Shown one piece after another: positions 1-13,900 of a stretch of DNA of 64,000 bases. The notes beneath the pieces are model-generated. The model had not been told where the DNA came from, did no database searches, and worked only from the letters and a program-made list of their open reading frames with translations. Within the stretch, counting starts at the first letter, position 1, and each line of letters begins with the position of its first letter. A program made the position numbers and the translations under genes. Source of the stretch: Stenocarpella maydis (Eukaryota; Ascomycota; Sordariomycetes; Diaporthales; Diaporthaceae); the NCBI GenBank assembly GCA_002270565.1, contig NQMI01000116.1, positions 62,001 through 126,000 of the forward strand, read 5' to 3'.

Positions 1-3000
1 GAACCTGGAGAACATCCATCTAGTCTAAGAGATCTGGCGCCATAACGACCCTCTTCTATCCACGGAACCCCATAGGCGCTGCAAGTACAATAATACGCAG
101 TAGCGTCTGGCGTTCTTTCAACTGCACAGGCAGGCAGGCAGGCAGGCAGGCCGGCAGGCAGGCCGGCAGGCAAGGTACCAGGACTGCTTCTGTCAAGGCT
201 CTCAAATACTGCGCTGGACAGATGAGTCAAGGCTTTTCGGGGTTTGCCATCACATCAAAAGCCGCACCCTGGTCGGCATCAACGTCCCTGTCCTGACCTC
301 GCTATTTGGTTGCACGATTTTACATCATGCGCGGCTCTCGACAGCTGACCGCCTTTCTTGGCCGGGGTTTTGCCGTGGACTTGTCGAAACTCGGCAACAA
401 TGAGACGTCAGGGTACTTGGACCGAGATGATTTGACCTCGGTGCGAGTGCGAGCAAATTCTTCCGGATGCAGCCTGCCATTTGCTCAGACCTTGGAGATG
501 CTGTTTGCCATCATCCGCATCGTCTCCGACAAGAGCCTCGAATATTGTCCCAACGGGTCTGCACAGCACCGCGTGTGGTTTGGCAGAAGTCGGGTTCCCC
601 GCCAGCCACCACGCCTGGCTGCAGCCCGCGATGCCCAGCTCGCGATGCCGTGCACTGCTCAACAAGGATGCCTGTCGGACCAGCCCTCGATTTGGAAATT
701 GGGAGTTGGGCGGCGGAAGTTTGAAACCCAAACTCGGCTCACTCGCGAAACGGGCTGCAGTAGCTACTACCTACATATGTAGTTAGCGCTCTCGTTGGCC
801 TTGGACCGGAGCATTTTGGCATGGATGAATGCAGAAAGTGAATCCGAGGCTTGTCGCGCAGAGCACGTGTGTTCGTCGGATACAAGTTAGCGATCGTAAC
901 GACGGCGTGTTCACTGAAGGACCTATCCGTCCGACCCCATTGTTACCGTCGGATGTCTGCAGGGGCATGCTATGTATCGTCTGCAGGCAGGCAAGTCTTG
1001 CTGCCCAGGACCCTGCGAGCCTGGCCCTGGCGGCCTCCAATATTGCAGGCGGCCTTTCCTAAAATGGCAGTCCGTTCGGATCCTGGCCAGCAAAACATCC
1101 CATACACATCGATGTAGTGTACGGAGTATCTGGCCAGCCTCATCATGGTCGACCCCCAGACTCGGTGTTTCCCGTGCGTTCCTCCCCGGCTAGGAGGCGC
1201 CTTGTTCAAGAGTAAGCTCAAAAGTGACGTCTGGAGGGGTCATTGCGATAGATTAAGGCATGAGATGCCAACAGCAATCGTACCTTCTCGAGGCAGGTTG
1301 CATCGACATATCAAATCTTTTGCCTGTCTGTCTTCTGGGAATTGACAATGGTTTACTCAATCGAGTGACCTCACCATACAGCCCTGTAAACCAGGCTGCC
1401 TGGTCAAATGCCCATGACTTTTGCTCAGAACTCCTTCAGTGATCCGATTCGCAATGGAGCAAATATGGACAAAAGCGAAGCCTCGTGGCACAACCGACCC
1501 TCCACGCGTTGAAATAGCACGTCGAGACGCTGTGCACCTACCGCTCCGCCTCCCGGCGAGGACGGCGACAGATGTACCAGATACATGTACAAGGCTTCCC
1601 CCGAGTCAACCGCTCTATATTTCGCATCGATTTGCACTCGACGCAATTACTAACTTAAGTTAGGAGAGAGAACAGGCGAGCATCCCGAGATTCAAGGGGT
1701 TCTGGGCAAGATGGCAAGTGACCAGAACATTTGACCAGCAGTGTCGGGGTACAACAAGAGTTGCAGGCCTGTGTCAAGCCCTCAGCAATCGAAATAGAAA
1801 TTTTCTTGGCGTTTAACAGCTAATCAGGCGGATCGTCGAGCGACGTACGCAGCGTGGCGACTCACGATACCACGAGTCATTGGTTCCCAAGCTCCCAGCG
1901 CTTCATTTGCGCGCTGTCACCGGCCTCCTGAAGGTCGGCGGAAGTGAGGAACATGGTTCCGGAGCAGGCAGGTCAGCAGCGAGGCGACCTTGACTAGTCA
2001 ACAAATTACTGCGGTTGACTTGACAGTGTGGTGTTCGAGTCGCTGCACTCCCATCACTCGGACGGTATCCGGGCCCACCACATGTCAAGTGCTACGGCCC
2101 GGTTACAGATGTCTGAAGAGCGGACGAGCTGACGCCGCGCCTCGCCTTTGCATCGTATTTGCCTGGCAATCTCATGTGTTACGTCACCTCATCGTCGGGA
2201 GCTCAGAAAAGGACCGAACATCGCAGGGTGGCCGTACGACAAGTCGCGGGGATGAACGGAAAGCGCGAGATGCCATCCATCCCTCGTTGTCGGTGATTAT
2301 CTCAGTAGCGAGCTGGACATCCTTCTACCTGCCACAGTATATCCGAGCCTGGCAAGCGAGTCAACCACGGAGAATGGCAGCAGATGCATGACAAGAGTCG
2401 CCTAGAATCTAACCGAGGAAGGTCACTGTCAGCCAGCGCAGGTCAACAACAGTATTAACGCTAGGCCGAGATCCTGTCATCTTGACTTTGCTGTGCTTGT
2501 TTGGTTTGATTGAGGTCAGCCTGTGCTGCAGCATTCTCTTCTGATGCCCGACCACTGGGGCGCGTCGGAAACGAGTACATGGGGAGCTTTGGATTCCACT
2601 GCGGCTGTCGCCAGCTTTCTGAGTCCCGCCAGATCTTGCGTCTGACGTGAAGACAAGCAATAAATTCTGGGCCCGGCAGTCAGGGGACGAGATCGTTCAT
2701 ACGCAGCAACTCCGCCGCATCTTTGAATCTGAGAAGGGCGCACAAAAGGGGACCGAACCAATAACCCATTCCGTGGCTGGACCCCTTGTGCGCAAGTATA
2801 CTTACTGTACATGCATCCACCGTCGGTTCCATGAGGTTAAAAACTGGTGACCACGTCGAAACAATGGAGATTCCCGCCTGCTGGCCTCGCAGGACCCTTT
2901 TCGAGCTACCCTGGGCTTCTCCCCCTGACACACGCAGGCATCATTCAAGCTCAACGGGCGGTGTGGTCCTGTCCCCTGGCCATGTACCCAGGCGTTCCCC

Positions 3001-4750
3001 ACCGATCTCGCAGGAGCTACATGGCGGGCAGGTACTGTGTCTTGTGCTGCGCAGTGTGCACAGAGTGAACGAGGCCGTCCGCCAGTGCGAAAACGCACCA
3101 ACATGCCTTGCAACCCAGTGGGGCGAGACAGCGAGTTCATGCAAGACCAGCACATGGAGCTTTTTGCGCCTCGGTGCGTCGCCGGAAATTGCCCCATTGT
3201 GATGGCCGCAGAAGAGGCTGCGACGGACTGTGGGTAGTAGTCCCCTGACGGATCTCGCGACAACGGGGTTGGTGCTGTAGAAGCAAAGGTGGACCCCCGT
3301 GGAAGGATTGGAAGAAACGGGGCTGCAGTCTGCCGCGCACCATATGGGGAGCGCCAGAACGCGTTACGCGTTCCTGATTATGATGCTGCTGCCGCTGCTG
3401 CTGCTGTCTTGTTGTGCTCTTACCTGATTCTGGGTCTGGGTGTCTGCCTCTGCGCGTTTCATACCTCGGAGAGCCTGAGAGATTATTCGCCTCGGTACCG
3501 CGTGCGGCCACCACAGCTCTCTTGCTGCCCAGAAGGGAGTGTGGTCCCCCATCAAAACGCGGAGTGCACGACACGAGAGCGGATCCGCAGGGCCTCGAGC
3601 CAACATGCCTTTCGAGAAGGTCCACCCGGCCGACTGGAAGGCTCTCTTGCCTGCCAGCCTGCCAGCCTGCATGGCTGCGTGGCCGCTTGTGTGCTGCTTG
3701 TGCAGCGGTGCTGTCTGCCAATGAGAAAATACAGCCCGCTAAGCGCTGGAAACGCTTCGCAATAGAAAGCTAGCTGGGCTGAACTCGCATCTGACGATCG
3801 TCAGGAGACTCACATACCTGGCAGGCCTGTCAGGGGCGTTGTCGGCTAGACGGTGTAGTATCTACCTAGATGTGTTTGGTAACCCGATAGCCTGTCTCCG
3901 ACCCCCGCCACTGACCGACACACCCATCCATCGTGGCCACGTCTGCGCGTGCTGGGGTCTGGCTACCTATGTCTTGGCAAAAGCGCCGGGGATCACACTG
4001 AGCGTGTGTGTGTCTTTGGCCGACAGAGTGAAGGCGGACATTTGCGCCAGGCTCAAATCCAGAGTGGTGACCTTCTCGCCTGGCGTTGGCCGGCTGCACG
4101 GCTGGCGATTCGCTCTTTCATCCAGAGACAAGACACGCTCCCACCATATTCCCGGTAGGCCGTGATACCAGCGCCGGAAATACGGCATCAATATACATAG
4201 TAGAGAGATTTACCTATGTGGCCTGCTAACCAATATGGCCACAAGGATGCCTCACGCTAGGACCAGGAGTCCTGGGATCCAGGAGTGGTATGGACAGGGA
4301 GTCGGCGGAAGACCTTTGGGGGTTTCTCCTGCAACGGGGAGCATTTGCCGTAACAGAGCTGCGCCTTTTGCATGGCCTGGGGGTGCTTTACTATACTGCA
4401 AGGTCTGGGGTAGCTGCGAGGTGCAAGCCTCGAACCTGAGCGCTGTGACCCCTCGTCCTTAATTCGTTCGATGTAGCGAGCGATCTGTTGCCATAAAAGG
4501 GAAACGGGACGCCGTGAAGTTCTTGGCATCAACTGTGTGCTTCCCGTGTTTCGTTGTGGTGCAGAGTGAGGCCACATTTCTCGATGTTTCATGATGTGGT
4601 TTGTATTTCGGGGTCTGGCAAACCTCCGCGGTTGCTGGTGGGCTGTGACAAGGAGGACCGTGTTTGTCAAAACGGGCATGTACTATCATCCTGTGTTTGC
4701 TACTATCGTCGAGGTTTACGGCACCTTCTCCATTGGGACTTTTGCTCAGC
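1..4750. other. gene-poor region, no supported gene
   Basis: No reading frame in these 4.75 kb resembles a known protein or shows a convincing chain of exons. The open frames are short and overlap on both strands, as expected for GC-rich non-coding DNA. I saw no tRNA-like, rRNA-like or transposase-like sequence. The stretch contains a CAGG tetranucleotide repeat (127-172), one copy of the TACGGAGTA motif (1120-1128) and several TACCTA-type short motifs. The 3' end of the gamma-tubulin complex gene lies at its right edge. Confidence 0.6.
127..172. repeat. CAGG tetranucleotide microsatellite
   Basis: About eleven CAGG units run in tandem, with two units changed to CCGG. It lies in non-coding sequence and looks like a simple sequence repeat. 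Confidence 0.9.
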
Positions 4751-7601
4751 CTAGCGCTTCGTGTAATAGTTTGACATGTCGAGCATCAGCACAAGCACCA
4801 CAAGTGCGCTCTCCTGCGAACGCCCGGTAGCCTCCTTGTCACTCCTCGAGCCAGCCTTCTCGCCCATGCCTCGACATATAGTGATGAAGACCACGACCTT
4901 CTCACGGAAGGCCTTGTAAATTTGCTTGATCGCCTCCAAGTCGTTATCACTGTGTTCACACAGCCGAGACTGCCTGGAAAACCGTAGGATTTGCGTGAGA
5001 ATCTCTTCCAGTAGCCTGAGGACCGATTGCTGCTTTTTCCTCAGGAGAAGCGCCTGTGCGATGTCGTCGAGGGTTCGCTCGTGCTCCTCTCCGAGCCTCC
5101 TTGGGCTCACGATCGCGGGGTTGTTCTCAAGGTCGCCGTCCTGAAGACCATTCTCAATCTTGTCCAGCCACGTCTGGAACCGGCGCCACGGCTGGTCGAT
5201 GCCCACGTCGAAAAAGTAGCGGGCGATGTTGGTGACGAAGTGGTGGGCTTCCACGCGGAAGCGCACGCACACATCGTCCAGGTTCGCCCAGTGTGACATC
5301 TTCAAGGATATGTCGCGGAACAGCTGGTCCACTACGAACAGCATGCGTAAGACTCGGAGCATGAGCTTGAAGATCCGGTCGTACTTCACAAGTGACGCGG
5401 GCGTGATGATCGGCGACAGTGCCTGCGGCGGCTTGTAGGACATCCGGAGGAAGTCCAGGGCCTCGAGCGAACCCTGGTCCATACATCGTTCCATTTCCTC
5501 TGCGGACAGATCCCGGATGGCGAAGCTGAGGTCTCCCGGCAGCCCGCTGCTGTCGCCGCCACCTCCTTGCTGGTAGCTTTCTGTGAGCACGCCCATGAGC
5601 GCAAGCCGTAGCTCCGAGCTTGCAGGTGGCCAGTTCTCGCGGCTCGACAGGCGTAGGCCCATGGTGACACCGGACCTGGACACGCCTGAACGCCTCTCAG
5701 TCGTCTCCATGTCCGGGTTGAAGAGCGCGTTCGTCAAGCGACTTGAGAACATGCCGTTGCCAAGGAGCTGGAACGCCCTCTGAACTGCGAGGTGCTCCCG
5801 TAGGTCATGCTCACCAAACAACAACCCTAGGCACTCGCGGTTGACAAGACGAGCTTGAGCGTAAACCATTGGGCCAAAGGATAGTAATGGCAGTAACGAC
5901 CAGTGAGGGCTGAACTCAGCGACCGCGGAAACCTGCTTCTCTTGGCTGGCGAACAAGTTTCTTCTGAGTATTTCGGATAAAGGGTTCCAGTTCTCCTTCG
6001 TCTCGAACTGTTGGTCCAATTTTGCGATCGAGGCTAGCATTGCTTGCTCGAGTTCCTGCTCGCCCTTGCCGAAAATTTGAAGAAGCTTGTCATCTGTAAC
6101 AGCGCCGCCATCGCGAGGCTGATATACAGTGCTTCTACTGCCATCTCGTGTCTGCTGGATCAGCTGTAGCACGGCGCGTTGATATTCAAGCGCCTTTTGT
6201 TCGACCCTCGTGATGGACTCCCAGTCATACCGCCATTCAAGCCTCGGAACGTTGGCCGAGCTGGCTATATCAGTTGATGCCATCGGGTGCTGCGGGTGAC
6301 TCTGCTGCAAAAAGCGAAGGTTCCGCCCCGTCTCGAATATCGCCTGAGCAACATCATCAGGGACGAAACTAGGCATGTTGTCCAAGTCCAAGAAATAGTC
6401 GGGTTCTTCCAGCTCGGACCCTTGGTCATCTATCCACATGTTGTTTTCGACTTTGATGAAGCCTTTCCCAGGGCCGAGTTTGGTGATCCGCGTGCCCTCT
6501 TCCGGTTTCAGCCCAATCCATTCTTCAACGAATTCAGCCCATGGAGCCGAGACGATTTGAAGCATTTGACCCATAGTATCTCTCAGTCCTGGCTCACTTA
6601 TCTCTGCTGACTGGGCCTCGTTGTATATTAGAGATATCAGATCCGCATCATTCGTCGACCTCTTAATCTTACTGATGAGCCTGTAGAAATATGATAACAG
6701 CCGAAAGACCGGGCGAACAAGTGATTGCAACTGGAGAATCGATACCGTCCTCAATCCACGGCGGCCAAGCTCATCCTGGATGACGAGGAGCAAGCTGTCC
6801 AGGGCGTTGGCAAGCGCAACTCGGGGTGGGCTTGCACTCGAAGAGTACGTCTTGTCTATGAATGAGTGCAGACGACGATAAGCTTGACCACAGGAAGTGT
6901 AGAGCGGTAGTATGGCCGAGAGTGATTCCATGGAGTAGCCGGGGATTTTGCTTAGAGGCAAGGAAGGTTTGAAGGCCTTCTTTTCTGAGTCCCATGAAAA
7001 TAAAACGGAGTCGCGGCCAAGTGACATCGCAAGGAGACAGGCAGAGTAAGCGTTTGGGTCCAACGTCTCATAAGGTCCATGAGAATGGATACCGCCCGGG
7101 ATTCTTTCTGATGCCAGAAAGGAGCCGTACGCATCAGTGCCAGCCTCTGTGATGAATGTTGTCCGGAAGAAATGCGCCCCCGGGTCATCGAAGCTGTCCC
7201 ACGTCTCGAGACTCGCAGCCTTTGAGATAGCTTCTTGGGGGAACGTCCACGGGTCCACGTCGGTCTCCTGGCTTGGGCTTTGCATCGAATCGTTTCCTAT
7301 TTCTGCCTTGCCCTCCTCCGCTGTTTCTTCAAGCCCGGACGCAGAGCTGAGGTCTTGGGGGAGCTTGAAATACCCATCGACCGGAAGGGCCAAGGCATCG
7401 CTCACAAGGGGATCGAGTCTGTCTAGTGACCGTTTAGGACATGCTTCAACCAACACCAATTATCCACCTACTTGTGTCGGAAAGATCAAAGAAATCCTTT
7501 GCGATAAGTGCGGGCGAGTCTAGCAGCATAGAAGATTTCCAGAAGTTTGGCTGGTTGAAGAGGTCGGCCACACTCTCACCCTCTGTTGCAAAGGATGCCA
7601 T
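4751..7601 (-). CDS. gamma-tubulin complex component (Spc97/Spc98 family, GCP6-like)
   Basis: Two exons on the minus strand, 7601-7472 and 7422-4751, give 933 aa. The 49-nt intron has donor GTAGGT and acceptor CTAG and restores the frame exactly (130 nt, phase 1). The protein has the Spc97/Spc98 layout: an N-terminal Grip1-like half with helix-forming stretches, then a C-terminal Grip2-like half ending in the family-like tail LDMSNYYTKR. Members build the gamma-tubulin ring complex that nucleates microtubules at the spindle pole body. Length and the divergent N-terminus (WDSFDDPGAHFF near residue 100) suggest the GCP5/GCP6 class rather than core GCP2 or GCP3; that sub-assignment is inference. 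It is divergent from EAF7, with 508 bp between start codons. Confidence 0.8.
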
Positions 7602-8109
7602 TGTTTGGAGACTTTCCTTGTGATGCGAGTTATGAGGGGAGTCTCCTGTCGAAGATTGGTCATGGCTGCTCTGTACAGCACCCCAGGTAATGAATAGCTT
7701 GGTACGAGACGCCCAGTCCTTTGAGATGAGTGAGCTGATGCTTCGGGGCGTTTAGCATTGCTATCTGGCACTCACTACAAGCGACGGGACCTGTATGCCC
7801 CTAACCCTCAACTTCATGCACCTACATAGGTAGGTACTGGGAATGTACCTTCCCTAGCTTGGAGCCAGGCGTCCCTCTAGAAAGCTTCCTAGCAACCAGG
7901 TGGGTTTGTGTATTTACTCTAGCTTTCTGCAGCACGAACTCGTTGCACTTAAACTAACCAGCCTTTTCGGTTATCGCTTCTATCAGTAGTCAATTGCAGT
8001 TTGAGATATACATTGCTGAGTTCTCCACCAACCGCTCTTACACTTACGGCCCACAACCTCGCTGCAACAGCTCTACAGCCCCGCCCCTCCCCCCCCCGGA
8101 GCAAGCACG
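7602..8109. promoter_or_regulatory. shared upstream region of GCP6-like gene and EAF7
   Basis: A 508-bp spacer between two divergent start codons, so it must hold both promoters. It contains TACATAGGTAGGTA near 7823 and a CT/C-rich leader just before the EAF7 start. I see no clear TATA box. Confidence 0.6.
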
Positions 8110-9146
8110 ATGCCTCCGAAAAAGAAGGCTCGCGCGTCCACGACGGCGACGCCCGTTAGCAACGATGACGCGATGGACGTCGACACCCCACAGGCTGCGG
8201 ACACGCCCACTGCAGCTACAGCTAGTTCGGCACCTACGGTCGACCTAACCTCGCCGTGGACTGATGACCAGGTCTCCAGCCTATTCAAGGCAGTGGTGCG
8301 TTGGAAGCCAGCGGGTGCGCGCGCGAAATCCTCACCCCAGATGGTGGTTGAAGCGTCGGGCAGCTGCTAATCCCATTACAAATAGGAATGCACAAACACT
8401 TCCGAATGCTCGCCATATCCGAATATCTGCGGACGAATGGATATGATCCAGCCGTCTACAGCCACGTCCGCATACCAGGCATCTGGAAGAAACTTGACGA
8501 GTTCTACAATATGCCGCTGATAGACGAGCGGGAAAACAACATGGACCTGCTGGAGGATCCCACTTTCGACGATCGATTTAAGGACTTCGACCTTCCGTGG
8601 GAGGACTACGGCGACCTGATCATGCAGCGAGCACTGGCAGACCCCAGCGAGGCGCCATCGTCGCCTTCAACAGCAGAGAGATCCCCCGCCTCCACAAGAA
8701 AGCGGAAGCGTGGTGGCGCCGGGGATGGGCCCAAGGGCCGCTCTAGTACGATCGAGGACTCAGAGGCCGAGGACGAGGGCGATGCCGAAGAGGCCCAGTC
8801 TAGTCCGGCAGTGAAGTCGGCACGGAGTGCGCGTAGCACACGCAGCTCCAAACGGGCGGCCTCAAAGGCCAAGGCCAAGGCTGCGGAATATGAGGAAGCC
8901 GAGGGCGGCGATACTGATGAGGAAGGAGATGGAGATGGAGACGGAGACGGAGAGTCCCATGAGCAGGAGTCCTCTTCCGACGATGAGAGCGAGGAAGAGC
9001 ATGAAGAAGAACACGAGGAGGAGCAGGAGGCAGAGGAGCAGCAGGAAGAGGAAGCCCCAGCGGCGAGACCCACAAGGGGCCCAGGGAGGGGAAGGAAGCG
9101 AGGTCGTGGCCGTGGAAGGGGAGGCCGCGGTCGACGAGGCGGCTAA
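8110..9146 (+). CDS. EAF7: Eaf7/MRGBP family subunit of NuA4 histone acetyltransferase
   Basis: Exons 8110-8314 and 8386-9146 give 321 aa. The junction rebuilds the family motif [12 protein letters not shown] (about residues 64-75), which fixes the intron. The Eaf7/CT20 domain fills roughly residues 48-150 and includes YLRTNGY and the IPGIWKKL segment. Eaf7 sits in the NuA4 acetyltransferase (with Eaf3 and Eaf5), which acetylates H4 and H2A in chromatin. The C-terminal half is low complexity: a long Glu/Asp run with Asp-Gly repeats, ending in a basic Arg-Gly tail ([14 protein letters not shown]). It follows the GCP6-like gene divergently and precedes ASK1 on the same strand. Family assignment is firm; the tail is lineage-specific low-complexity sequence. 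Confidence 0.92.
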
Positions 9147-9594
9147 AAGGCAGAAACCCACGAGGCCTGGCAGAAGATGGTCTGACACGGAGGTCGGAGC
9201 GTGCTCGGGTCGGAAAGTGCGTCTGGAGAGCTTCAGCACGAATCCTAGCCAATAGAGGAAGGATGGCTTGGTCGGAGACAAAAAGTGATTGCATGTTGCA
9301 TATACCCTGTGTTATTACCTTGACGAAGATAGCAATCACACGAACGGGTCTGAGGAAGCCGGAATAGTCAGACCGTGAAAGCGAGCCGCACCTATGGCCA
9401 TGACCGTGTATGCATGTGGACAGGTACTTTGTTGGTACATGCGTTCCGTCTGTCCACGCTCACTAACGGATCCCTGCAACCCACAAAGACCAAGCATCAA
9501 TAAACGTCGTGCCCCGCAACGCGTCAAGTTCAACGATAGACGCGACTCAAGCCCAATCTTGAGGCCTGTCGACCTCCTGCCAAAGCCAATCAAT
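9147..9594. other. EAF7-ASK1 spacer
   Basis: A 448-bp spacer between two plus-strand genes, holding the EAF7 3' end and the ASK1 promoter. I see no other feature. Confidence 0.6.
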
Positions 9595-10989
9595 ATGTCT
9601 CGAGCAGCATCTTCAGCGGCTAGGAACCTGACCCTCACCGAGGAGCTCGAAAGGCTGGAGCAGTCCATCACTCTCACCCTGCAAGGTAGATGAAAACTGC
9701 ATGCGACCCGTCACTCGGGGCGGCACTGACAAGCCACAGAGATCGACTCGAACTTCAGCAGGGCGCATCGCATAGTCACCACCAGCATCCTCCCCCTAGT
9801 AGAGCAGTATGGGGAGCACTCAAGGGCCGTGTGGGAGGCGTCAAAGTTTTGGAAACAGTTCTTCGAGGCATCCGCAAATGTGTCGCTGTCAGGGTACGAG
9901 GAGCTAGCGGCCGATGAGGACACCACGGCCCACGATGAGACAACAGAGCATGGTGAGACGACAGCGGACTACACCCCGCGCTCGGAACGTGGAGAGAACG
10001 AACAGGACGCTTCGTACCAGGTGCAGGACGATTCACTGCTGGATGGTGGCGAAGGTGATCTTACTGGGAGCACGCCCCGCGCACCACCGACCAAGTCACG
10101 GCCGCAGTTCGCAAAGCTTGGCTCGCCCTACGAGGAGCTGAAGCGTGAGATGGAGGGCGAGGATATGCGCGCCACGGGTGACGACTCCGATACGGATATC
10201 GTCCCTCACCAGCACACCACCAGACTGCCCGACATGTCCATGACCCCGCGATCCTCGCTCGGTGCGGACGAGGGCGCACAGGACGACATCTTTTCCACCG
10301 CACGCAAGAACAAGGACCTTCTACTCCACCGGGTCCTGGACAAGAACTACCGCATCCAAGCGACCCCACACAAGCCCACGGGCGTCTCGCCCATCAAGTG
10401 GAAGGTGACCGAGAAGCCCCAGGACAAGGGCAAACAGCCAGCGTGGCACGGCGACTCGCCGCAGTCCTCCCCCGAGATGGTCATCCCGACGCTGCGCAGC
10501 GCCGCGTTCATGTCGCCGGTGAAGTTTGGCGCCGCCGGGGCGCGCGGCAGGCGTCCTAGTGGCACGCACGGCGCGCCGCGGACCCCCGGCGTCAGCGTGC
10601 AGACGCCTGCGGCCGCGAAGAAGACGAGGGACGTGTACGTGGGCGACGGCGGCGGCGGCGGCAAGAGGAGCCAGAAGGGGGACGAGATCACGTGGGAGAG
10701 CGACGACGAGGACGACGAGGGGCTTTACGGTGGCATGAGCCCGCCCAAGACGATTCAGTTCGCGCTGCCGCCCTCGAAGCTGCTGCAGACCCCAGGTGAG
10801 TAATACTTGACCCCGAACACTTCACAGCGATTGATCAACCTCCATCTGACCACTCGCGTAGCCCGAGAAGCAAGCAAGCGGATTGTAGACGACATACTTT
10901 TGACGGCTGGTATGGAGCCGGAGGACTCGTCCGAGTACAGCCCCACGATTGTCAAGATGAATGCAAACATATCAGACGACACGTTCTAG
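9595..10989 (+). CDS. ASK1: DASH complex subunit Ask1
   Basis: Three exons, 9595-9685, 9740-10795 and 10862-10989, give 424 aa. The N-terminal Ask1 domain (about residues 1-75) reads LTEELERLEQSITLTLQEID and continues through a helix with WEASKFWKQFFE. The last junction yields TPAREASKRIVDDIL, the conserved C-terminal Ask1 motif, which supports the third exon. The middle is Ser/Thr-Pro rich and disordered (for example TPHKPTGVSPIKWK), fitting a Cdk1 target. Ask1 belongs to the DASH/Dam1 ring that links kinetochores to spindle microtubules in fungi. The microtubule-nucleation gene at 4751-7601 is close by, but nothing shows shared control. Confidence 0.93.
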
Positions 10990-13900
10990 GGTGGGATCAC
11001 GGTATATCTTGCTTGAGCTTTCATGGGTCACATTGGGACATACTACTATGCCATAGCCTTGCGCCGCAGCCCCCCTCGATTGGCTCGCTATGTATCATTA
11101 TTCCAGCCCGAGATGACACTATCGAGGGTTTATTGACGGTGCCGCTGCGACGTTGATACCCGTAAGCTTCCTGTGAGTCACGTAGACTGCACTACGGCCA
11201 CGATACCGCAGTAATATGGTCAAGGAAGCCTGTATTGTTGAATGTATTTTGATTTCATCAACTGTCGGAGTGCTTATCAGTGACGACGAGCCTTGTGCTA
11301 TCAGGTCCCGTCGTGAGCCACCTTCTCGCGTGACTTTCAAATGAATTTGATTCAAAAGGGACCATTAATGCATTTTCAAATAATCAGGTGCCAGAGTAAA
11401 TCGCATGCCCTCCTGTCATGCCTAGCCGCTTTTATAATATATCACGTCCATAGAGAAGATACATGTAGACAGACACTCTTGTTCATTTCTTCCCATGATC
11501 ATAACCAGATAGTGTCTTCAGTTCTGCTTCCGCCCACTCGACCGGACAGCGGGTGCCAATGTACTGGTTGGACGATAGGCAAATATACTCATGATTCTCA
11601 CCGAGAACGGCATATAAAACATCTCCAGCAAAGCAAAGTCTTTCTTGTGGCGGCGCCACTACGGCCTCGGGTGTCATCCTCACGTCGGAGTGTGATATTC
11701 TGAATAATAGATCAAGCTCTCTGCCTGACAAGGCTGGCCTTTGCCCCCAGTCATTTGGTTGTTATGAATTTGGTACACTCACAGTGTCGTCAGGTGCGTA
11801 GGGTCCAATGACCCAGAGTAGTCAATGATTATTTTCCACCCGCGGCTTGACGTGAGTCAAGCTGAACGCTCAAGACGGTGCGGTCAAGTCAGGTGAAGAG
11901 CATATTCCAGGTCAGAATCATGGACAGCCACGATTCAGCTCAACCGCCTTTTGGTAGGGTCAGAAGACCGAATGTTGTGCTGTTGATGCACCCAGGTTTC
12001 AACCCAACCATGACTTGTTCCGTTCAAGGGGCAAACGCATGTAGCGAATCAGAGGCTGCACGTAACAAAGCCCGCAGAATACGCAGGTGTCAGTGCTCGC
12101 GGAGCATAGACAAATATTACCACGTCCCCGCCGACAGTGGCACTCCAACCAAATGCCTAAATCATCCGGAGCTGGAGCTGGGGCTTGTCCGCATCCACTC
12201 CAGACGAGGGCTCAACCATGGCTAGTGGCCGGCAGTCATGGGGTGGTCAAGTCTCCACAGTCCTATCTGTGGCCCCAAGAGTATCTGCAAGACAATTAGC
12301 CATCCAGCTGGGCTGCGAGTTGTTTTTGAATCGAGGCGCCGGATGCAGGCACCTAGACAGCTAGAGAGTGAGTGGATGGGGAGTGCGGACACCTTCGCCC
12401 ACGCAACTGGCCTGCCGGTCCTGGCCCGTACCCCGATTTCGGCATTGCCTGTGCCCGAAGTCCGGCTCGGAGCAGCATGTCTCTGAAGCCAAGTCCAAGA
12501 GTAATGTGCAAATAAATGACGTCGAAAGAGGACGGGACGGGACCAAAGGGCGCAGAGTCAATGCAATGCATATGACGCCTCCGGGTGAAGGATGCTGTGC
12601 GGTGGAAGCGATGCGCAACTGTACGGAACCTGCGGAAATCGTATCGGGCCTCTACGCAGTTTTGCGTATAGTCGAACCACTAGCTCGACTGCGTATAAGA
12701 TTGCTGCGGGTCCTACCAGAGAGGGACGTCAACAGCAAGAGAGAGATTTCGATGCACTGGCTGGTGCGTGCTCGCGCCGCGATGTCGAGCGCGCCGTCGG
12801 CGTTGTGGTTTGAGGATGATTCCGTGGGCATCATGATTGCAGACGGCCCTTATTCGTACTCGTATCCGGATCTGGAGCCGTGTGGTTGACCAATGGGGTG
12901 GCGGGATGTTCGAGGTGGATGTAGCGACGCATCCAGGGTCGTTCCCATATGTATGGACCCAGGCAGCTGGGCCAGAGGCGGCACCAGCGAAGGTAGTGCA
13001 AGCTTCTTCAGATGCCGAGGACGAATGGGGATCCACACCTCAGCCCAGTATGTAACCACATCGTGGAGGCTAGAGGGACGAGGGATGGGCGACCATACGA
13101 TGAGTCGTCGCCTGTCGCGTATTATAGATAGTGGGATGCGCAGATGTGTTGGGCGGGGACGCAAATTATACTAGTGTACTCCGTCCGTACTACGTCAAGT
13201 GTGCAGCAATGTTGTGGACCTTGTGGCAGCCGGCTCTAGCGCGGGGTGATAGGCCACACTAGACTAGTATACACTACACGTAGATCTCTGGCACCTGGTC
13301 TGGGTCCTGGAGAGGATGGTTCTTGTATGCATGGGATTAACCTAATTTGCGATAGGGTGTGTGTGTGTGTGTGGAGAAGTGTGTGATTAAATTGACACGA
13401 TATGAGATGATGACTGCCAATGGTCCGTGGGACGGACAATCTGTTGTACACAGTCGTGCTGTGTCCCCTGGGTAACACCCAGGCAACCAGGGCAGGCCAG
13501 GCACGGGTGGCAATACTACCTAGTGTAGGTATGTAGATACCTACACCAGGTAGGACTGGACACTGAAGTTTGTGCTTTGTGGTGGTGTGTGGGACGACAC
13601 TCTAGCCCGCCGTGTCCCAGCATGGCCTGACGCGGGTCCTTCATTCCCGTCCGCTGACGCCTACGGGGTGGGAGGGGGGACGTCTCAATTGGCAGCTGCC
13701 ATTGGCCATAGCTCCCCACCGGGACCTGATCGGCCATCATGGATATCACCTTGGGCAAAGAGCCAAGCCGCAAGAATGTAGTGTAGATATACTAATCCTA
13801 CTTACACTACTACCTAGACCGCGCACGCGCTAGCCCAACTGTCGCATCCGAACGGGTGGGAATTCCCATTGGTAGTGTAATCTCCTGTTCCCGCACTTTT

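Noticed and set aside
7797..7812. CCCCTAACCCTCAAC, telomere-repeat-like word
   Set aside because: Only one and a half repeat units; too short for an interstitial telomere and not near other copies.
12368..12889. 173-codon frame in the ERG5 upstream region
   Set aside because: No recognisable motif, no splice partners and unremarkable codon use; likely chance.
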